A DNA stretch of 42,534 bases from DATARH01 sp035604035. Its GTDB lineage: Bacteria > Pseudomonadota > Alphaproteobacteria > ATCC43930 > CGMCC-115725. Position 1 is the stretch's first letter. Every line of letters begins with the position of its first letter. The stretch lies in assembly GCA_035604035.1 (NCBI GenBank), contig DATNJF010000098.1, positions 1-42,534 of the forward strand, given 5' to 3'. Positions 34,897 through 42,534 of this stretch are shown one piece after another. The translations under genes and the position numbers were made by a program. A model generated the notes under the pieces. That model was not told the DNA's origin. It did no database searches and worked only from the letters and a program-made list of their open reading frames with translations.

Positions 34897-35819
34897 CAGC
34901 GCACCAAATCCGCGAGGGCGATGGTTCCGATGACCTGCCCCGCATCATTGGCCACGGCCAAGCGGTCACAGTGCCGCGCCGTCATCTGCCCAAGCGCCTC
35001 GGCGAGCGTGGCGTCTTCGGCGATCGGCTCGCCCTCGGCATTCTCCCCGGCGCGCATCCGCTCGGCGACCTTGCGCACCGAGAGGAGCTTCAAGCCGATC
35101 CCCTGCGCACCGACGAAGTCGCGAACAAAATCGCTCTTCGGGTTTTCGACGATGTCGAGCGGTGTGCCGAGCTGGGCCAATTTCCCCTTGTCGAGGATCG
35201 CGATTACCGTCGCCAGGCGCAGTGCTTCCTCGATGTCGTGGGTGACGAAAAGGATGGTCTTGCCGGTCTCGCGATGGATGCGGGCAATCTCGCCCTGCAG
35301 TGCGTCGCGCGTGATCGGGTCGACCGCGGCGAATGGCTCGTCCATCAGCAGCACATCGGGATTAGCGGCGAGCGCGCGGGCGACGCCGACGCGCTGCTGC
35401 TCGCCGCCCGACAGCTGGTGCGGGAATTTGTTGCGATAGGCTTTGGGGTCGAGCCGCAGCAGCGCCAACAGCTCTGTCACCCGTGCCTCGACCCGCTCGC
35501 GCGGCCAACCGAGAAGCCGCGGCACAGTGGCTATATTGTCGGCGACCCGCCAATGCGGAAAAAGGCCGGTCGATTGGATCACATAGCCGATGCGCCGGCG
35601 CAGCATTTCGGGCGGCATCGATAGCACATCCTCGCCGCCGACCCGAATCGCGCCGCTGTCGAAATCGACGAGGCGATTGATCATTCTGAGCGTCGTCGAC
35701 TTACCGCAGCCCGACGGCCCGAGCAGCACACAAAACGCGGCCTGCGGAACCTCGAGCGACAGATCGTCGACCACGGCGCGGCCGTCATAGGTCTTGCTGA
35801 CCCGGCTGATGTCGATCAT
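34896..35819 (-). CDS. yehX: Osmoprotectant ABC importer ATPase, YehX type
   Basis: A 307-residue ABC ATPase. ATG 35819 overlaps the preceding permease stop as ATGA; the much longer open frame upstream is antisense-like and out of register with the family. Walker A LLGPSGCGKSTT is at 32-43, the Q-loop YVIQSTGLFPH follows, then the signature LSGGEQQRVGVARAL, Walker B VLLMDEPFAAVDP and the switch His in FVTHDIEE. Residues from about 250 form a partial CBS region (GTIALADLV), a place where such importers sense ionic strength in OpuA relatives. It is translationally coupled to both permease genes. Confidence 0.93.
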   Translation of the reverse strand: MIDISRVSKTYDGRAVVDDLSLEVPQAAFCVLLGPSGCGKSTTLRMINRLVDFDSGAIRVGGEDVLSMPPEMLRRRIGYVIQSTGLFPHWRVADNIATVPRLLGWPRERVEARVTELLALLRLDPKAYRNKFPHQLSGGEQQRVGVARALAANPDVLLMDEPFAAVDPITRDALQGEIARIHRETGKTILFVTHDIEEALRLATVIAILDKGKLAQLGTPLDIVENPKSDFVRDFVGAQGIGLKLLSVRKVAERMRAGENAEGEPIAEDATLAEALGQMTARHCDRLAVANDAGQVIGTIALADLVR

Positions 35820-37015
35820 GGCGCGTAGCGCCGGCTGAGGGCGGCGGCGAGCAACCGCAACAGGAAATCGGCCGCCAGCGCCAACAGGATCGCCGGCAAT
35901 GCGCCGAGCAGGACCAGATCGGTGGCGTATTGCCCAATCCCATCGAAAACGAAGGTTCCTAGCCCGCCGGCGCCGATCAGCGCCGCCACGACCGCAAGCC
36001 CGATCGCCTGCACCGTGACGATGCGCAGGCCGGCGATCAGCACCGGCAAGGCGAGCCGCACCTCGACCTGCCAGAACACTTGGCCGGGGGTCATTCCCAT
36101 GCCGCGCGCCGCGTCGATCGCGGCCGGCGAGACGTCGCCGATCCCGGTCAGCGTATTGCGCGCGACCGGGAGCAGTGCGTAGAGCACGAGCGCGATGACC
36201 GCCGGCGCCGGTCCGACTCCGCCGATGCCGAGCGCAGCCAGTCCTGGTACCGCCTTTGCTAGCGCCGACAATGGCGCGATCAGAAGCCCAAACAGCGCGA
36301 TTGACGGCACTGTCTGCAGGAGGTTGAGCACGCCGAAGAGCGGCGCCTCGAAGCGCTTTCGGCGCAGCGCGGTAAGACCGAGTAGCACGCCGATCGGCAC
36401 GGCCGGCCCGACCGCGGCCGCGACGAGCACAATGTGCCGGGCGAGCGCAGCGGCGAAGACATCGCGCCTGGCGGCAAATTCGCGCGCTAGGGACAGCGCG
36501 TCGAACATGCCGGTCTCGACCAACGCGATAAACCCGGTCGCCGCCAGCGCGGCGGCGACGAACTGGGTTGCGGCGCCGGCTTCGGCCCGCTGCAGCGCAT
36601 CGATGAGCGCGAGTGCAGCGCAGCCAAGGACGATCCAGAACCCGGCGCCGAGCGATACCCGCGCCGCCGGTGGTGCTCCAGTAGCGAGGATTGTCGCGGA
36701 ATGGCCGGCGGCGGCGAGCACGATGACCAGAGCGAAGCCCGCAATCGCCGCTGCCAGATACGCCAGCCAACGGCGCGGCGCGGCACATTCGATCGCCAGC
36801 AGCATCGCTCCGCACGCGGAGAGCGTTGCGGTGAACCCGATGCCCGCCGCATCCCACAGCATCATCGGCTGGCCCGACGCCAGCCGGTTTGGCGCCAGGT
36901 CGACAAAGCCGCAGCCAATCGCCCCGATCGACGTGGCGACAACCAGTACCGGCAACACCAGGTTGCGCGGAACGGGCGCGGTGCCGGCCGGTACCGTCTG
37001 CGCGGCGGCGCTCAT
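35816..37015 (-). CDS. yehY: Osmoprotectant ABC importer permease, YehY type
   Basis: A 399-residue permease with an extended N-terminal half of about five extra helices (to about residue 185), then the permease core with RHIVLVAAAVGPAVPIGVLLG and the coupling loop AARGMGMTPGQVFWQVEVRLALPVL. The doubled N-terminus distinguishes YehY (about 385 residues) from YehW. The start overlaps the binding-protein stop as ATGA. It forms the heterodimeric channel with the YehW-type subunit. Composition matches its neighbours, with no sign of transfer. Confidence 0.9.
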   Translation of the reverse strand: MSAAAQTVPAGTAPVPRNLVLPVLVVATSIGAIGCGFVDLAPNRLASGQPMMLWDAAGIGFTATLSACGAMLLAIECAAPRRWLAYLAAAIAGFALVIVLAAAGHSATILATGAPPAARVSLGAGFWIVLGCAALALIDALQRAEAGAATQFVAAALAATGFIALVETGMFDALSLAREFAARRDVFAAALARHIVLVAAAVGPAVPIGVLLGLTALRRKRFEAPLFGVLNLLQTVPSIALFGLLIAPLSALAKAVPGLAALGIGGVGPAPAVIALVLYALLPVARNTLTGIGDVSPAAIDAARGMGMTPGQVFWQVEVRLALPVLIAGLRIVTVQAIGLAVVAALIGAGGLGTFVFDGIGQYATDLVLLGALPAILLALAADFLLRLLAAALSRRYAP

Positions 37016-37920
37016 CGTCGGGCCAGCGCCGATTTCAGGTACTCGTCGGCCACTGCGCGCGCGTCCTCGCCGTCGACCGCGATCCGCGCGTTCAACGCCT
37101 GCAGCTTCTCGCGGGTTAGGGTCGCGAACACGCGGTCGAGCGCTGGCGCGATGCCGGGGTTTTGGCGGAGGATGGGCGCGCGGATCACCGGCGCTGGAGC
37201 GTAGACCACCTGCGCATGCTCATCGTCGCACAGCGCGATGAGGCCCAGCGCCGCGATCGCGCCGTCGGTGCCATAGGCCATCGCCGCGTTTACCCCGGAG
37301 ATACCCTCCGCAGCGGCGCGCAATGTCGCCGCGGTATTGCCGCCCGATAGGGTCAGCAGCTGGTCGCCCGATAAATGGAAGCCATAAGCGGCCTCGAAGG
37401 CGGGCAGGGCGGCCGGGCTTTCGACGAACTCCGCCGAGGCAGCGAGGCGGAAACGCCCGCCTTTCGCCAGATAGGTGGCGAGGTCGCCGACGCATGGTTG
37501 TCGCGGAAACCCTACGAGATTCTTACGGACGGCGATGACCCAGGTGTTGTCGGCCGGCGCCGGGGTGAGCCAGATAAGCCCGTTCTGCGGCTTGTCCAGC
37601 GCGGCGACGAGGGCATAGCCCTGGGCCGCATCCCTCCACGCCGGATCGGTCTCGCGGTGGAAGAACAGCGCGCCATTGCCGGTGTACTCCGGATAGATGT
37701 CGATCTGTCCCGCGAGGATCGCCGCCCGCACAATGTTCGTAGGGCCGAGCCCGATGCGACGCTGCACCGGCACGCCGCTGCGCTCGATCACCGCGGCGAT
37801 GAGCTCGCCGAGCAACGAGCCTTCGGTATCGATCTTCGAGGCGACGACGATTGGGGCTTCGGCGGCGCGGCTTTGCGCCGACAGTAGCATGGCCAGCGCG
37901 AGCATGGCGGTCGCCAGCAT
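37012..37920 (-). CDS. osmF: Osmoprotectant-binding periplasmic protein, YehZ/OsmF type
   Basis: A 302-residue binding protein, close to the 305 residues I recall for E. coli YehZ. The signal peptide is at residues 1-20 (MLATAMLALAMLLSAQSRAA). The mature part begins IVVASKIDTEGSLLGELIAAVIE, the OpuAC-type start, with DIYPEYTGNGALFFH, a conserved Tyr/Trp-rich ligand region. It captures the ligand in the periplasm for the importer encoded downstream. It is first in the operon; the 65-base gap upstream to the dioxygenase beta gene leaves little room for a promoter, so read-through from the dioxygenase genes is possible. Confidence 0.9.
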   Translation of the reverse strand: MLATAMLALAMLLSAQSRAAEAPIVVASKIDTEGSLLGELIAAVIERSGVPVQRRIGLGPTNIVRAAILAGQIDIYPEYTGNGALFFHRETDPAWRDAAQGYALVAALDKPQNGLIWLTPAPADNTWVIAVRKNLVGFPRQPCVGDLATYLAKGGRFRLAASAEFVESPAALPAFEAAYGFHLSGDQLLTLSGGNTAATLRAAAEGISGVNAAMAYGTDGAIAALGLIALCDDEHAQVVYAPAPVIRAPILRQNPGIAPALDRVFATLTREKLQALNARIAVDGEDARAVADEYLKSALARR

Positions 37921-37985
37921 CTGCGCGACCGATGGTCGTTTCGCCCTTGTCGCTATGGCCGGCCTCCGATGCCGCCAAGTGAGAG

Positions 37986-38465
37986 TCAGAGGGGCATCGC
38001 AAGGAGCGTGTCAATCTGCCGGCTGTCGAGCACGACCTCCTTGCGGGCGAATTTCCAGCTCTCGCCCTCGCGCACGAGCCGGTCGACGTAGCGGCCGGCG
38101 GCGAAGAGGCTCATCGCCCCGTCCTGCATCGTCCGCACGACGAGGAAATTGGCGACGACGTCCAGCGCGCCGTTGGCCTCGCCCTGGATCTTGATCGCGC
38201 TGATCAGGTGCCGGTAGCGCTGCGGCTCGTAGATATTGGCTTTGCGGAGCGCCATCACGCGGTCGACCAGCATCGCCCGCGAGGTCAGGTAGACGAGCCC
38301 GAGCGGCAGTCCGGCCTCGAAATTCTCTGCCGTGGTGATGCGGTAGTAGCAGTCCTCGACGAAGAAGTCCGGCCACTCCTCGAGCCGGTCGTCGTCGAGG
38401 CAATGCGCGTAGTCCGTATAGAGCGCTTCAAGCTCGAGCCGCCGCGTCAGCTCGGCCGGGGTCAT
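37986..38465 (-). CDS. Ring-hydroxylating dioxygenase beta subunit
   Basis: A 159-residue small subunit with the cystatin/NTF2-like fold: LEALYTDYAHCLDDDRLEEWPDFFVEDCYY at the N-terminus and the C-terminal RLVREGESWKFARKEVVLDSRQI are diagnostic of the family. It has no catalytic metal; it builds the alpha3beta3 hexamer with the Rieske subunit encoded four bases upstream. Together they would hydroxylate an aromatic acid of unknown identity; anthranilate, benzoate and salicylate enzymes are the nearest by feel. No ferredoxin or ferredoxin reductase gene is adjacent. Confidence 0.9.
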   Translation of the reverse strand: MTPAELTRRLELEALYTDYAHCLDDDRLEEWPDFFVEDCYYRITTAENFEAGLPLGLVYLTSRAMLVDRVMALRKANIYEPQRYRHLISAIKIQGEANGALDVVANFLVVRTMQDGAMSLFAAGRYVDRLVREGESWKFARKEVVLDSRQIDTLLAMPL

Positions 38466-38469
38466 TCGG

Positions 38470-39708
38470 TCAATAACCCATCAGCGGGCGATAGGCTTGC
38501 CAGAAGCCGCGGATCGAGGCTTCGGTGGTGCGGGTATCCTCGGTCGCGTGGCCGCGGCCGCCCATCTCCATCAGCGAAGTCTCGTGCTCGGAACCGACGA
38601 TCGCGCGCTGAACAAAACCGCCGACCGCGCCATCCTCCATCGAGATATATCCAGCCGGACCGACGAGGTTGCTTTGCAACAGCCGCCGCTCGGCCATCGC
38701 CGCGTCATCCTCCTCGAAACCGAGGAAGATCCATTGCAGCTCAGTCTGTTTCGTCCCCTTCGGCAATACCAGGCGTAGCGCGATCGAATTATTGACCTGC
38801 TGCAGGACGAAATTCGGGAACACGCTCAAAATCTGCACGGTGATGTCGTCGCCGAATTCTTCGACCGATTCGAGCAACCGCGGATCGGTGAGCCTCACGC
38901 CATCGCGCATCGACTGGATGTTGGCGTAGAGCTTGTCGCTGTCTTCGCGGCTGACAAGCTCGTGTTTGCCGCGGGTGTAACTGGCGTGGTTGCCGCCGCC
39001 TTCGGCGACGAGCACGCCGCCGCCTGCGGTTAGCCGGCTGACGTTGAATGTCGTGAAGAACGTATGCAGCAAGGTCGCATGGTAGGTGTCGCGCACGTTC
39101 TCGACATAGAGCTTCCAGTTGTTGTGAAGGATCTGCGACGTGGTGCCGAGGATTTTCGGCTTGCCGTAGAGCACCCGGCCGACCCGGGCGCCGATCAGGT
39201 TGCCGATATACTCGGCGAGCGGCGGCACCTCCGGCGAGAGGGTGCCGAATACCAGTCCAGCGAAATGGTCGGTGCGGAGTTTTCGAAGGCCGTGGTCTTC
39301 GAGGCGGAAATCCTCGGGCATGCCGCCCTTGCCGGCGATGCCGCGGCGGAACGCGACGCTCTTCAAATTGCCCTGAAGGTCATAGCTCCACGAATGGTAG
39401 ACGCAGGTCAGCAAACTCTCGTTGCCTTGGCGCTTGAGGCACACGAGGTTGCCGCGATGGGCACAGCGATTGACCATCGCATGGATTTCGCCGTCCTCTC
39501 CACGGGAGACGATGATGGGCGTCTCGCCGAGGAAGGTGGTCTTGTAGTCGCCGAGATTGGGTAGCTCGTTGTCCATGACGAGAAACTGCCAGGTCGGCCC
39601 GAGGAATAGCTTGTCCAACTCGGCCTGGTAGATGTCCTCGTCGGAAAAGACCCGATACGGGATGCGCGAATTACCTTCTTTCGGCCAGGTCAGCGTTTCT
39701 AGCGACAT
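38470..39708 (-). CDS. Ring-hydroxylating dioxygenase alpha subunit (Rieske)
   Basis: A 412-residue catalytic subunit. The Rieske [2Fe-2S] site is Cys82-x-His84 and Cys102-x2-His105. The mononuclear iron site has Asp207, His210 and His215 in ENVRDTYHATLLH, with Asp207 being the bridging residue between centres of neighbouring subunits; the third iron ligand would be an acid near residue 365. ATG 39708 has GGGAGGA about seven bases upstream. It carries out dioxygenation of an aromatic ring with electrons from a reductase encoded elsewhere. It is co-transcribed with the beta subunit gene four bases downstream. Confidence 0.92.
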   Translation of the reverse strand: MSLETLTWPKEGNSRIPYRVFSDEDIYQAELDKLFLGPTWQFLVMDNELPNLGDYKTTFLGETPIIVSRGEDGEIHAMVNRCAHRGNLVCLKRQGNESLLTCVYHSWSYDLQGNLKSVAFRRGIAGKGGMPEDFRLEDHGLRKLRTDHFAGLVFGTLSPEVPPLAEYIGNLIGARVGRVLYGKPKILGTTSQILHNNWKLYVENVRDTYHATLLHTFFTTFNVSRLTAGGGVLVAEGGGNHASYTRGKHELVSREDSDKLYANIQSMRDGVRLTDPRLLESVEEFGDDITVQILSVFPNFVLQQVNNSIALRLVLPKGTKQTELQWIFLGFEEDDAAMAERRLLQSNLVGPAGYISMEDGAVGGFVQRAIVGSEHETSLMEMGGRGHATEDTRTTEASIRGFWQAYRPLMGY

Positions 39709-39797
39709 CGCTCGTCCTCCCGGAAACCGCGCGAGATTTTATCACATCTGCCGGCCAACTCTCACCCGTCTCGCGGCGGCTGGCCGCAGCTCGGCGC

Positions 39798-39841
39798 CCT
39801 CTCCCACATTGCGGGGCAGGGAAGGCTGAGAAACCTCAGCC
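39798..39841 (-). terminator. Terminator hairpin over the flavin reductase stop codon, plus a dyad
   Basis: On the minus strand GGCTGAG-GTTT-CTCAGCC (39824-39841) is a perfect 7-base stem with a tetraloop, and its left arm contains the TGA stop codon of the flavin reductase gene. Just downstream, at about 39798-39820, is an imperfect dyad CCCTCTCCC...GGGGCAGGG like those at many alphaproteobacterial gene boundaries. Together they probably separate the flavin reductase transcript from the dioxygenase operon. Confidence 0.6.
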
Positions 39842-40339
39842 GCCGTAGTAGACGTTGTCGCCAAGGTCCCTCATCTCGAGGATCGCGCTGTCGAGGCGGC
39901 CCGAGATCGGGTTCGGCACATGCGCCTCGACGACCTCGCCGACGACGATGTGATGGTCGCCCTGCTCGACGATACTGGTGACCTTGCATTCGACCGCGGC
40001 CAGCGCGGCGTCGAGGATCGGCGCGCCGTTGGCGCCCTTGTGGATCGCCTGGCCGGAGAGCTTGCCGCCCTCGAGCGCGGCCGGCTTGAAGAAGGTGAAG
40101 GCGAGGCCCTTGTGCTCCTTGCCGAGCATGTTGAGGGTGAAATTTTTGGTGCCCTTGACGATGGAGTAGGCGCCCGAGTCGGTCTTGACGCCGACGACCA
40201 CGAGCGGCGGGTTGAACGCAGTCTGCGTCACCCAATTGACCGTGGCGGCGGCGACATTGCCTTTGCCGTCATCGGCAGTCATCACGTAGATGCCGTAGGG
40301 GATCATGCGAAGCGCGGTCTTCTTGGCGTCGGCGTCCAT
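39836..40339 (-). CDS. Flavin reductase-domain protein
   Basis: A 167-residue FMN-binding split-barrel protein with the family's RMIPYGIYVMTADDG opening, AATVNWVTQTAFNPPLVVVGVK (flavin phosphate region), KNFTLNMLGKEHKGLAFTFFKP and a C-terminal HHIVVGEVVEAHV. ATG 40339 has GGAGG six bases upstream. Such proteins reduce FMN or FAD with NAD(P)H for two-component monooxygenases, or are rubredoxin-domain relatives. A role as electron supplier to the neighbouring dioxygenase is possible, but a hairpin separates the genes. It lies 72 bases after the aldolase gene. Confidence 0.88.
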   Translation of the reverse strand: MDADAKKTALRMIPYGIYVMTADDGKGNVAAATVNWVTQTAFNPPLVVVGVKTDSGAYSIVKGTKNFTLNMLGKEHKGLAFTFFKPAALEGGKLSGQAIHKGANGAPILDAALAAVECKVTSIVEQGDHHIVVGEVVEAHVPNPISGRLDSAILEMRDLGDNVYYGG

Positions 40340-40411
40340 GGTTTCCTCCGTTGGGGGTCGGATCGGCGCACTACATCTCGTCCGGCGACGGGTGGCAAGA
40401 GGCAGCCCGGT

Positions 40412-41275
40412 CTATTTCCGCCCGCTCGCCGTGAGGCCCTTCTGCAGCGCGGCGAAGGATTGCGTCGGCGCTGGCATCAGCCAGCGGAAGCCCTTCTCAA
40501 CCAGCTTCTCGACATTGTTGGCGTCGACATGCGGGTGGCCGCAGGGAACACCGGCGTCCTTGCAGATCGCCAGGATGTCGTCGATCGCGGCGGCGACCTC
40601 GGGATGCTCGTATTGGCGCGGATAACCCATGTCCTGCGACAGGTCGCCCTCGCCGATCAGCACAACGCCGATGCCGGGCACTTCCTTCAGCATCTTCGGC
40701 AGGTTGCGGATCGCCCGCTTCTCCTCGCACATGATCACCGCCAGCACCTCGCCCTCGGGGTTCAAGGGCCAGGTGTCGGCGCGCTTGTAATAGGTCTGCT
40801 GGTCGATGCCCCAATAGCGCGCGGCGGTGCGCGGCGCGTCACCGCGCTGACCGGCCGGCTCGTAATACTTGGCTTCGCGCGGCCGCGGATAGCGGCAGGC
40901 CTGCACTGCGTTGCGCGCCTCCTCGACGGTCGAGACGTGCGGCCAGACGATGCCGTAGACGCCGATATCGAGCACCTGCTTGGCGATGAACTGGTTCATC
41001 TCGCCGCCATTGGGCGGGATGCGCACCATCGGCGCCACCGCCGGCGCGAGGCTGCCGGATTTCACGATCTGCGCGCGGTCGAGCATGTATTGCATGCAGT
41101 CGCGCAGTTGGCGGATGTCGTAGGGGTTGTGCTCCATCTCCAAGACGACGCCGTCATAGGGCGCGGCGCCAATCGACTGCGCCGCGCCGATCTCGGCCGG
41201 CGAGAAGGTGACGAAGGCCGGCCTGCCGCTTTCGAGCGCGCGGATCGCCGGGTTGAGGCGGGGCAGTTCGGGCAT
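40412..41275 (-). CDS. HpcH/HpaI-family aldolase
   Basis: A 287-residue class II metal-dependent aldolase of the pyruvate/2-oxo-acid lyase family. Recognisable parts are SIGAAPYDGVVLEMEHNPYD near the N-terminus, APMVRIPPNGG and the GIVWPHVSTVEEARNAV strand, VIMCEEKRAIRNLPKML and IGEGDLSQDMGYP. The expected metal-binding Glu and Asp lie in the CEE and GEGD regions. Family members cleave 4-hydroxy-2-oxo acids from aromatic degradation or sugar acids. It starts 18 bases after the racemase-family gene and so shares its operon; a step in ring-cleavage product catabolism is the natural inference. Confidence 0.9.
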   Translation of the reverse strand: MPELPRLNPAIRALESGRPAFVTFSPAEIGAAQSIGAAPYDGVVLEMEHNPYDIRQLRDCMQYMLDRAQIVKSGSLAPAVAPMVRIPPNGGEMNQFIAKQVLDIGVYGIVWPHVSTVEEARNAVQACRYPRPREAKYYEPAGQRGDAPRTAARYWGIDQQTYYKRADTWPLNPEGEVLAVIMCEEKRAIRNLPKMLKEVPGIGVVLIGEGDLSQDMGYPRQYEHPEVAAAIDDILAICKDAGVPCGHPHVDANNVEKLVEKGFRWLMPAPTQSFAALQKGLTASGRK

Positions 41276-41293
41276 CCTGGTTCTCCTTGGGAA

Positions 41294-42010
41294 TCAATGG
41301 TCGCGCAGCAGCCTGCCGTAGCCGGGGATTTTCGCATCGACCCCGGCCAATCGCATGACATGCCACAGCACCGCTTGGGTCGAGCTGATGACGGGCTTGC
41401 CGATGCGCTGTTCGATCGCCTCGATCGCCAGATGCGAACGAAAATTGAGGCAGGCGATCATCAGCCCGTCGCTCGACGGGTCCCAGGCGCCGAGCGCGAG
41501 GTCGACGATCTCGTCGCGCCCCGGTTCGGCGAGACGGAAGCCTTCGTCGATATTCATGCGGTCGCCCGATACGATCTCGATCCCGGCTTCATCGAAGAAT
41601 TTGTGCTCGAGGTTGTCGATGGCCTCGGTATAGGGCGAAATCGCCGTGACCCGTTTCATCCCGAGCGCGGCGCAGGCCGAGAGCAGGCTATGCGTCGCGG
41701 TCGTCGCCGCCACCCCGGTGAGCTGGGTGATCTCCTGGCGCAGATGAGCGTCGTAGTCATGGCCCTGAACGACGCTCGACGCGGTGCAGCCATAGGCGAT
41801 CGCATGCGGCCGCGCGCTCTTCAACTGGTGGATCGCCCGCACCCCGTCGGTCTTGTCCATCTCGACGATCTTTTCTGGGCCGCCGCGGTCGGCAAGCAAC
41901 ATCCGGGCGAAATGCACGCTGACGTTTTCGGGGAGCACGGCCGGATACCAGCGCTCGACGACGATATTGACGCTCGGGACAATGATCCCGAGCCGGATAT
42001 CTTTAGCCAC
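41294..42010 (-). CDS. Asp/Glu racemase-superfamily enzyme, maleate isomerase-like
   Basis: A 238-residue protein from GTG 42010, preceded by AAAGG at six bases; a TTG at 42028 lacks a ribosome binding site. The opening RLGIIVPSVNIVVER matches the maleate isomerase/arylmalonate decarboxylase branch. The two expected catalytic cysteines are present: Cys75 in YGCTASS and Cys187 in IACLNFRS. With both cysteines, cis-trans isomerase or racemase chemistry is more likely than decarboxylase chemistry, which keeps only one. Maleate arises in gentisate and nicotinate degradation, which would fit the dioxygenase nearby. The substrate is not proven. Confidence 0.85.
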   Translation of the reverse strand: MAKDIRLGIIVPSVNIVVERWYPAVLPENVSVHFARMLLADRGGPEKIVEMDKTDGVRAIHQLKSARPHAIAYGCTASSVVQGHDYDAHLRQEITQLTGVAATTATHSLLSACAALGMKRVTAISPYTEAIDNLEHKFFDEAGIEIVSGDRMNIDEGFRLAEPGRDEIVDLALGAWDPSSDGLMIACLNFRSHLAIEAIEQRIGKPVISSTQAVLWHVMRLAGVDAKIPGYGRLLRDH

Positions 42011-42090
42011 GCCGCACCTTTCAGCCAACCGCTCCCGCCCAGCTTAGTAGGCCGCGCGATTGCCGCGCCAGCAATTGGCTCAGCGCTGGC

Positions 42091-42534
42091 TCAGCGATCG
42101 AGCCAGACGTCTTCCATCCGCCAGCCGTTATAGATGCTGTTGACCATGACGGTGAGGTTCTTGACCTGAGGCTGCCAGCAGTTGGAGCCCCGGTTGAAGT
42201 AAATCAGCGGCCGCGCGCCATCCTCGGTCAGCCGCCGTTCGATCTCCCAGACCAGGTGCTTGCGCTTCTCCTGGTCCTGCTCCATCGACTCCTGGGCGAT
42301 GAGCTTATCGACATCCGGGTTGCAATAGCCGTTGTAATTGCCGACCCCACCGCAGGTGTAGTTCTCGTAGAGCAGCGCGTCTGGGTCGTCGACATAGGTG
42401 CCGGTCAGGTTGAGCGCGACGGTGTAGTCCTTGCGCATCATCGTCGGGTACCACTGTGTCGTGTCGATCGGCTGCAGCTCGCCGTCGATGTAGATATCCT
42501 TTAGCTGGTCGATTAGGATCACCGCCGGGTCGCG
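42091..42534 (-). CDS. Peptide/nickel-type ABC substrate-binding protein, 3' part
   Basis: The frame is open to the right edge, so only the last 147 residues are here. They match the C-terminal lobe of SBP family 5: WYPTMMRKDYTVALNLTG, YENYTCGGVGNYNGYCNPDVDKLIAQE and the terminal VWEIERRLTEDGARPLIYFNRGSN. It would bind oligopeptides or another small ligand in the periplasm for an ABC importer whose other genes are presumably beyond the edge. Ligand unknown. Its stop is 80 bases before the racemase-family start, with a small inverted repeat GCCAGC/GCTGGC between. Confidence 0.88.
   Translation of the reverse strand, partial: RDPAVILIDQLKDIYIDGELQPIDTTQWYPTMMRKDYTVALNLTGTYVDDPDALLYENYTCGGVGNYNGYCNPDVDKLIAQESMEQDQEKRKHLVWEIERRLTEDGARPLIYFNRGSNCWQPQVKNLTVMVNSIYNGWRMEDVWLDR

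Noticed and set aside
35820..36857. N-terminal extension of the YehX-type ATPase frame
   Set aside because: It covers the YehY gene in another frame; the family start MIDISRVSKTY with ATGA overlap at 35819 is clear.

Overview
The window reads as one contiguous piece of a GC-rich (roughly two-thirds G+C), densely packed alphaproteobacterial chromosome. Evidence for this is the hopanoid genes hpnJ and hpnN, an Rrf2-led suf operon with sufU-like and sufT genes, a phasin gene behind TGC-N3-GCA palindromes, a D,D-carboxypeptidase fused to a SPOR domain, and a Pam18/Tim14-like J-protein. A Rhodospirillales-like or Rhizobiales-like host is my inference; no rRNA or other marker gene is present to settle it. 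I saw no tRNA, rRNA, transposase, integrase, phage gene or CRISPR array.

Layout. Positions 1-3.7 kb hold the 3' part of hpnJ facing hpnN (hopanoid modification and transport). From 3.8-6.8 kb there is a 54-residue small protein gene with a very strong ribosome binding site, an OmpR-type two-component pair read leftwards, and an exported proline-rich protein. From 6.9-13.0 kb lies a tightly coupled operon rrf2-sufB-sufC-sufD-sufS-sufU-sufT for Fe-S cluster assembly, with a palindrome in front of the regulator gene. From 13-17.4 kb there are a CPA1 antiporter with a cyclic-nucleotide-binding domain, a cystathionine lyase/synthase, an inverted pair of intergenic repeats and an exported DUF192 protein. 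From 17.4-21.3 kb there are three alpha/beta hydrolases (two of them exported), a 317-bp gap with three consecutive hairpins, and the phasin gene. From 21.3-26.1 kb come the carboxypeptidase, a phosphomannomutase/phosphoglucomutase next to galU (sugar nucleotide supply), and a methyltransferase.

From 26.1-32 kb a leftward three-gene operon encodes a molybdopterin oxidoreductase, a von Willebrand A protein and a membrane-anchored J-domain protein. Divergent from it run an acyl-CoA dehydrogenase, a DUF1330 protein and an aspartate dehydrogenase. From 32.1-34.2 kb there is an exported cysteine-rich DUF4189 protein, and divergent from it a 48-residue Tat-leader-like mini-ORF abutting glpD. From 34.2-37.9 kb a complete yehZYXW-type osmoprotectant ABC importer is encoded with overlapping stop/start codons. 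From 38.0 kb to the right edge lies a catabolic region: ring-hydroxylating dioxygenase beta and alpha subunits, a flavin reductase, an HpcH/HpaI aldolase, an Asp/Glu racemase-family enzyme, and the 3' end of a peptide-type ABC substrate-binding protein.

Most of the window is recognisable housekeeping and accessory metabolism. The best candidates for something less described are the oxidoreductase-VWA-J-protein operon, the mini-ORF coupled to glpD, the three-hairpin intergenic element, and the small protein gene with an inverted repeat in its leader. All start choices, promoter calls and hairpins come from reading the sequence; no search or folding program was run.
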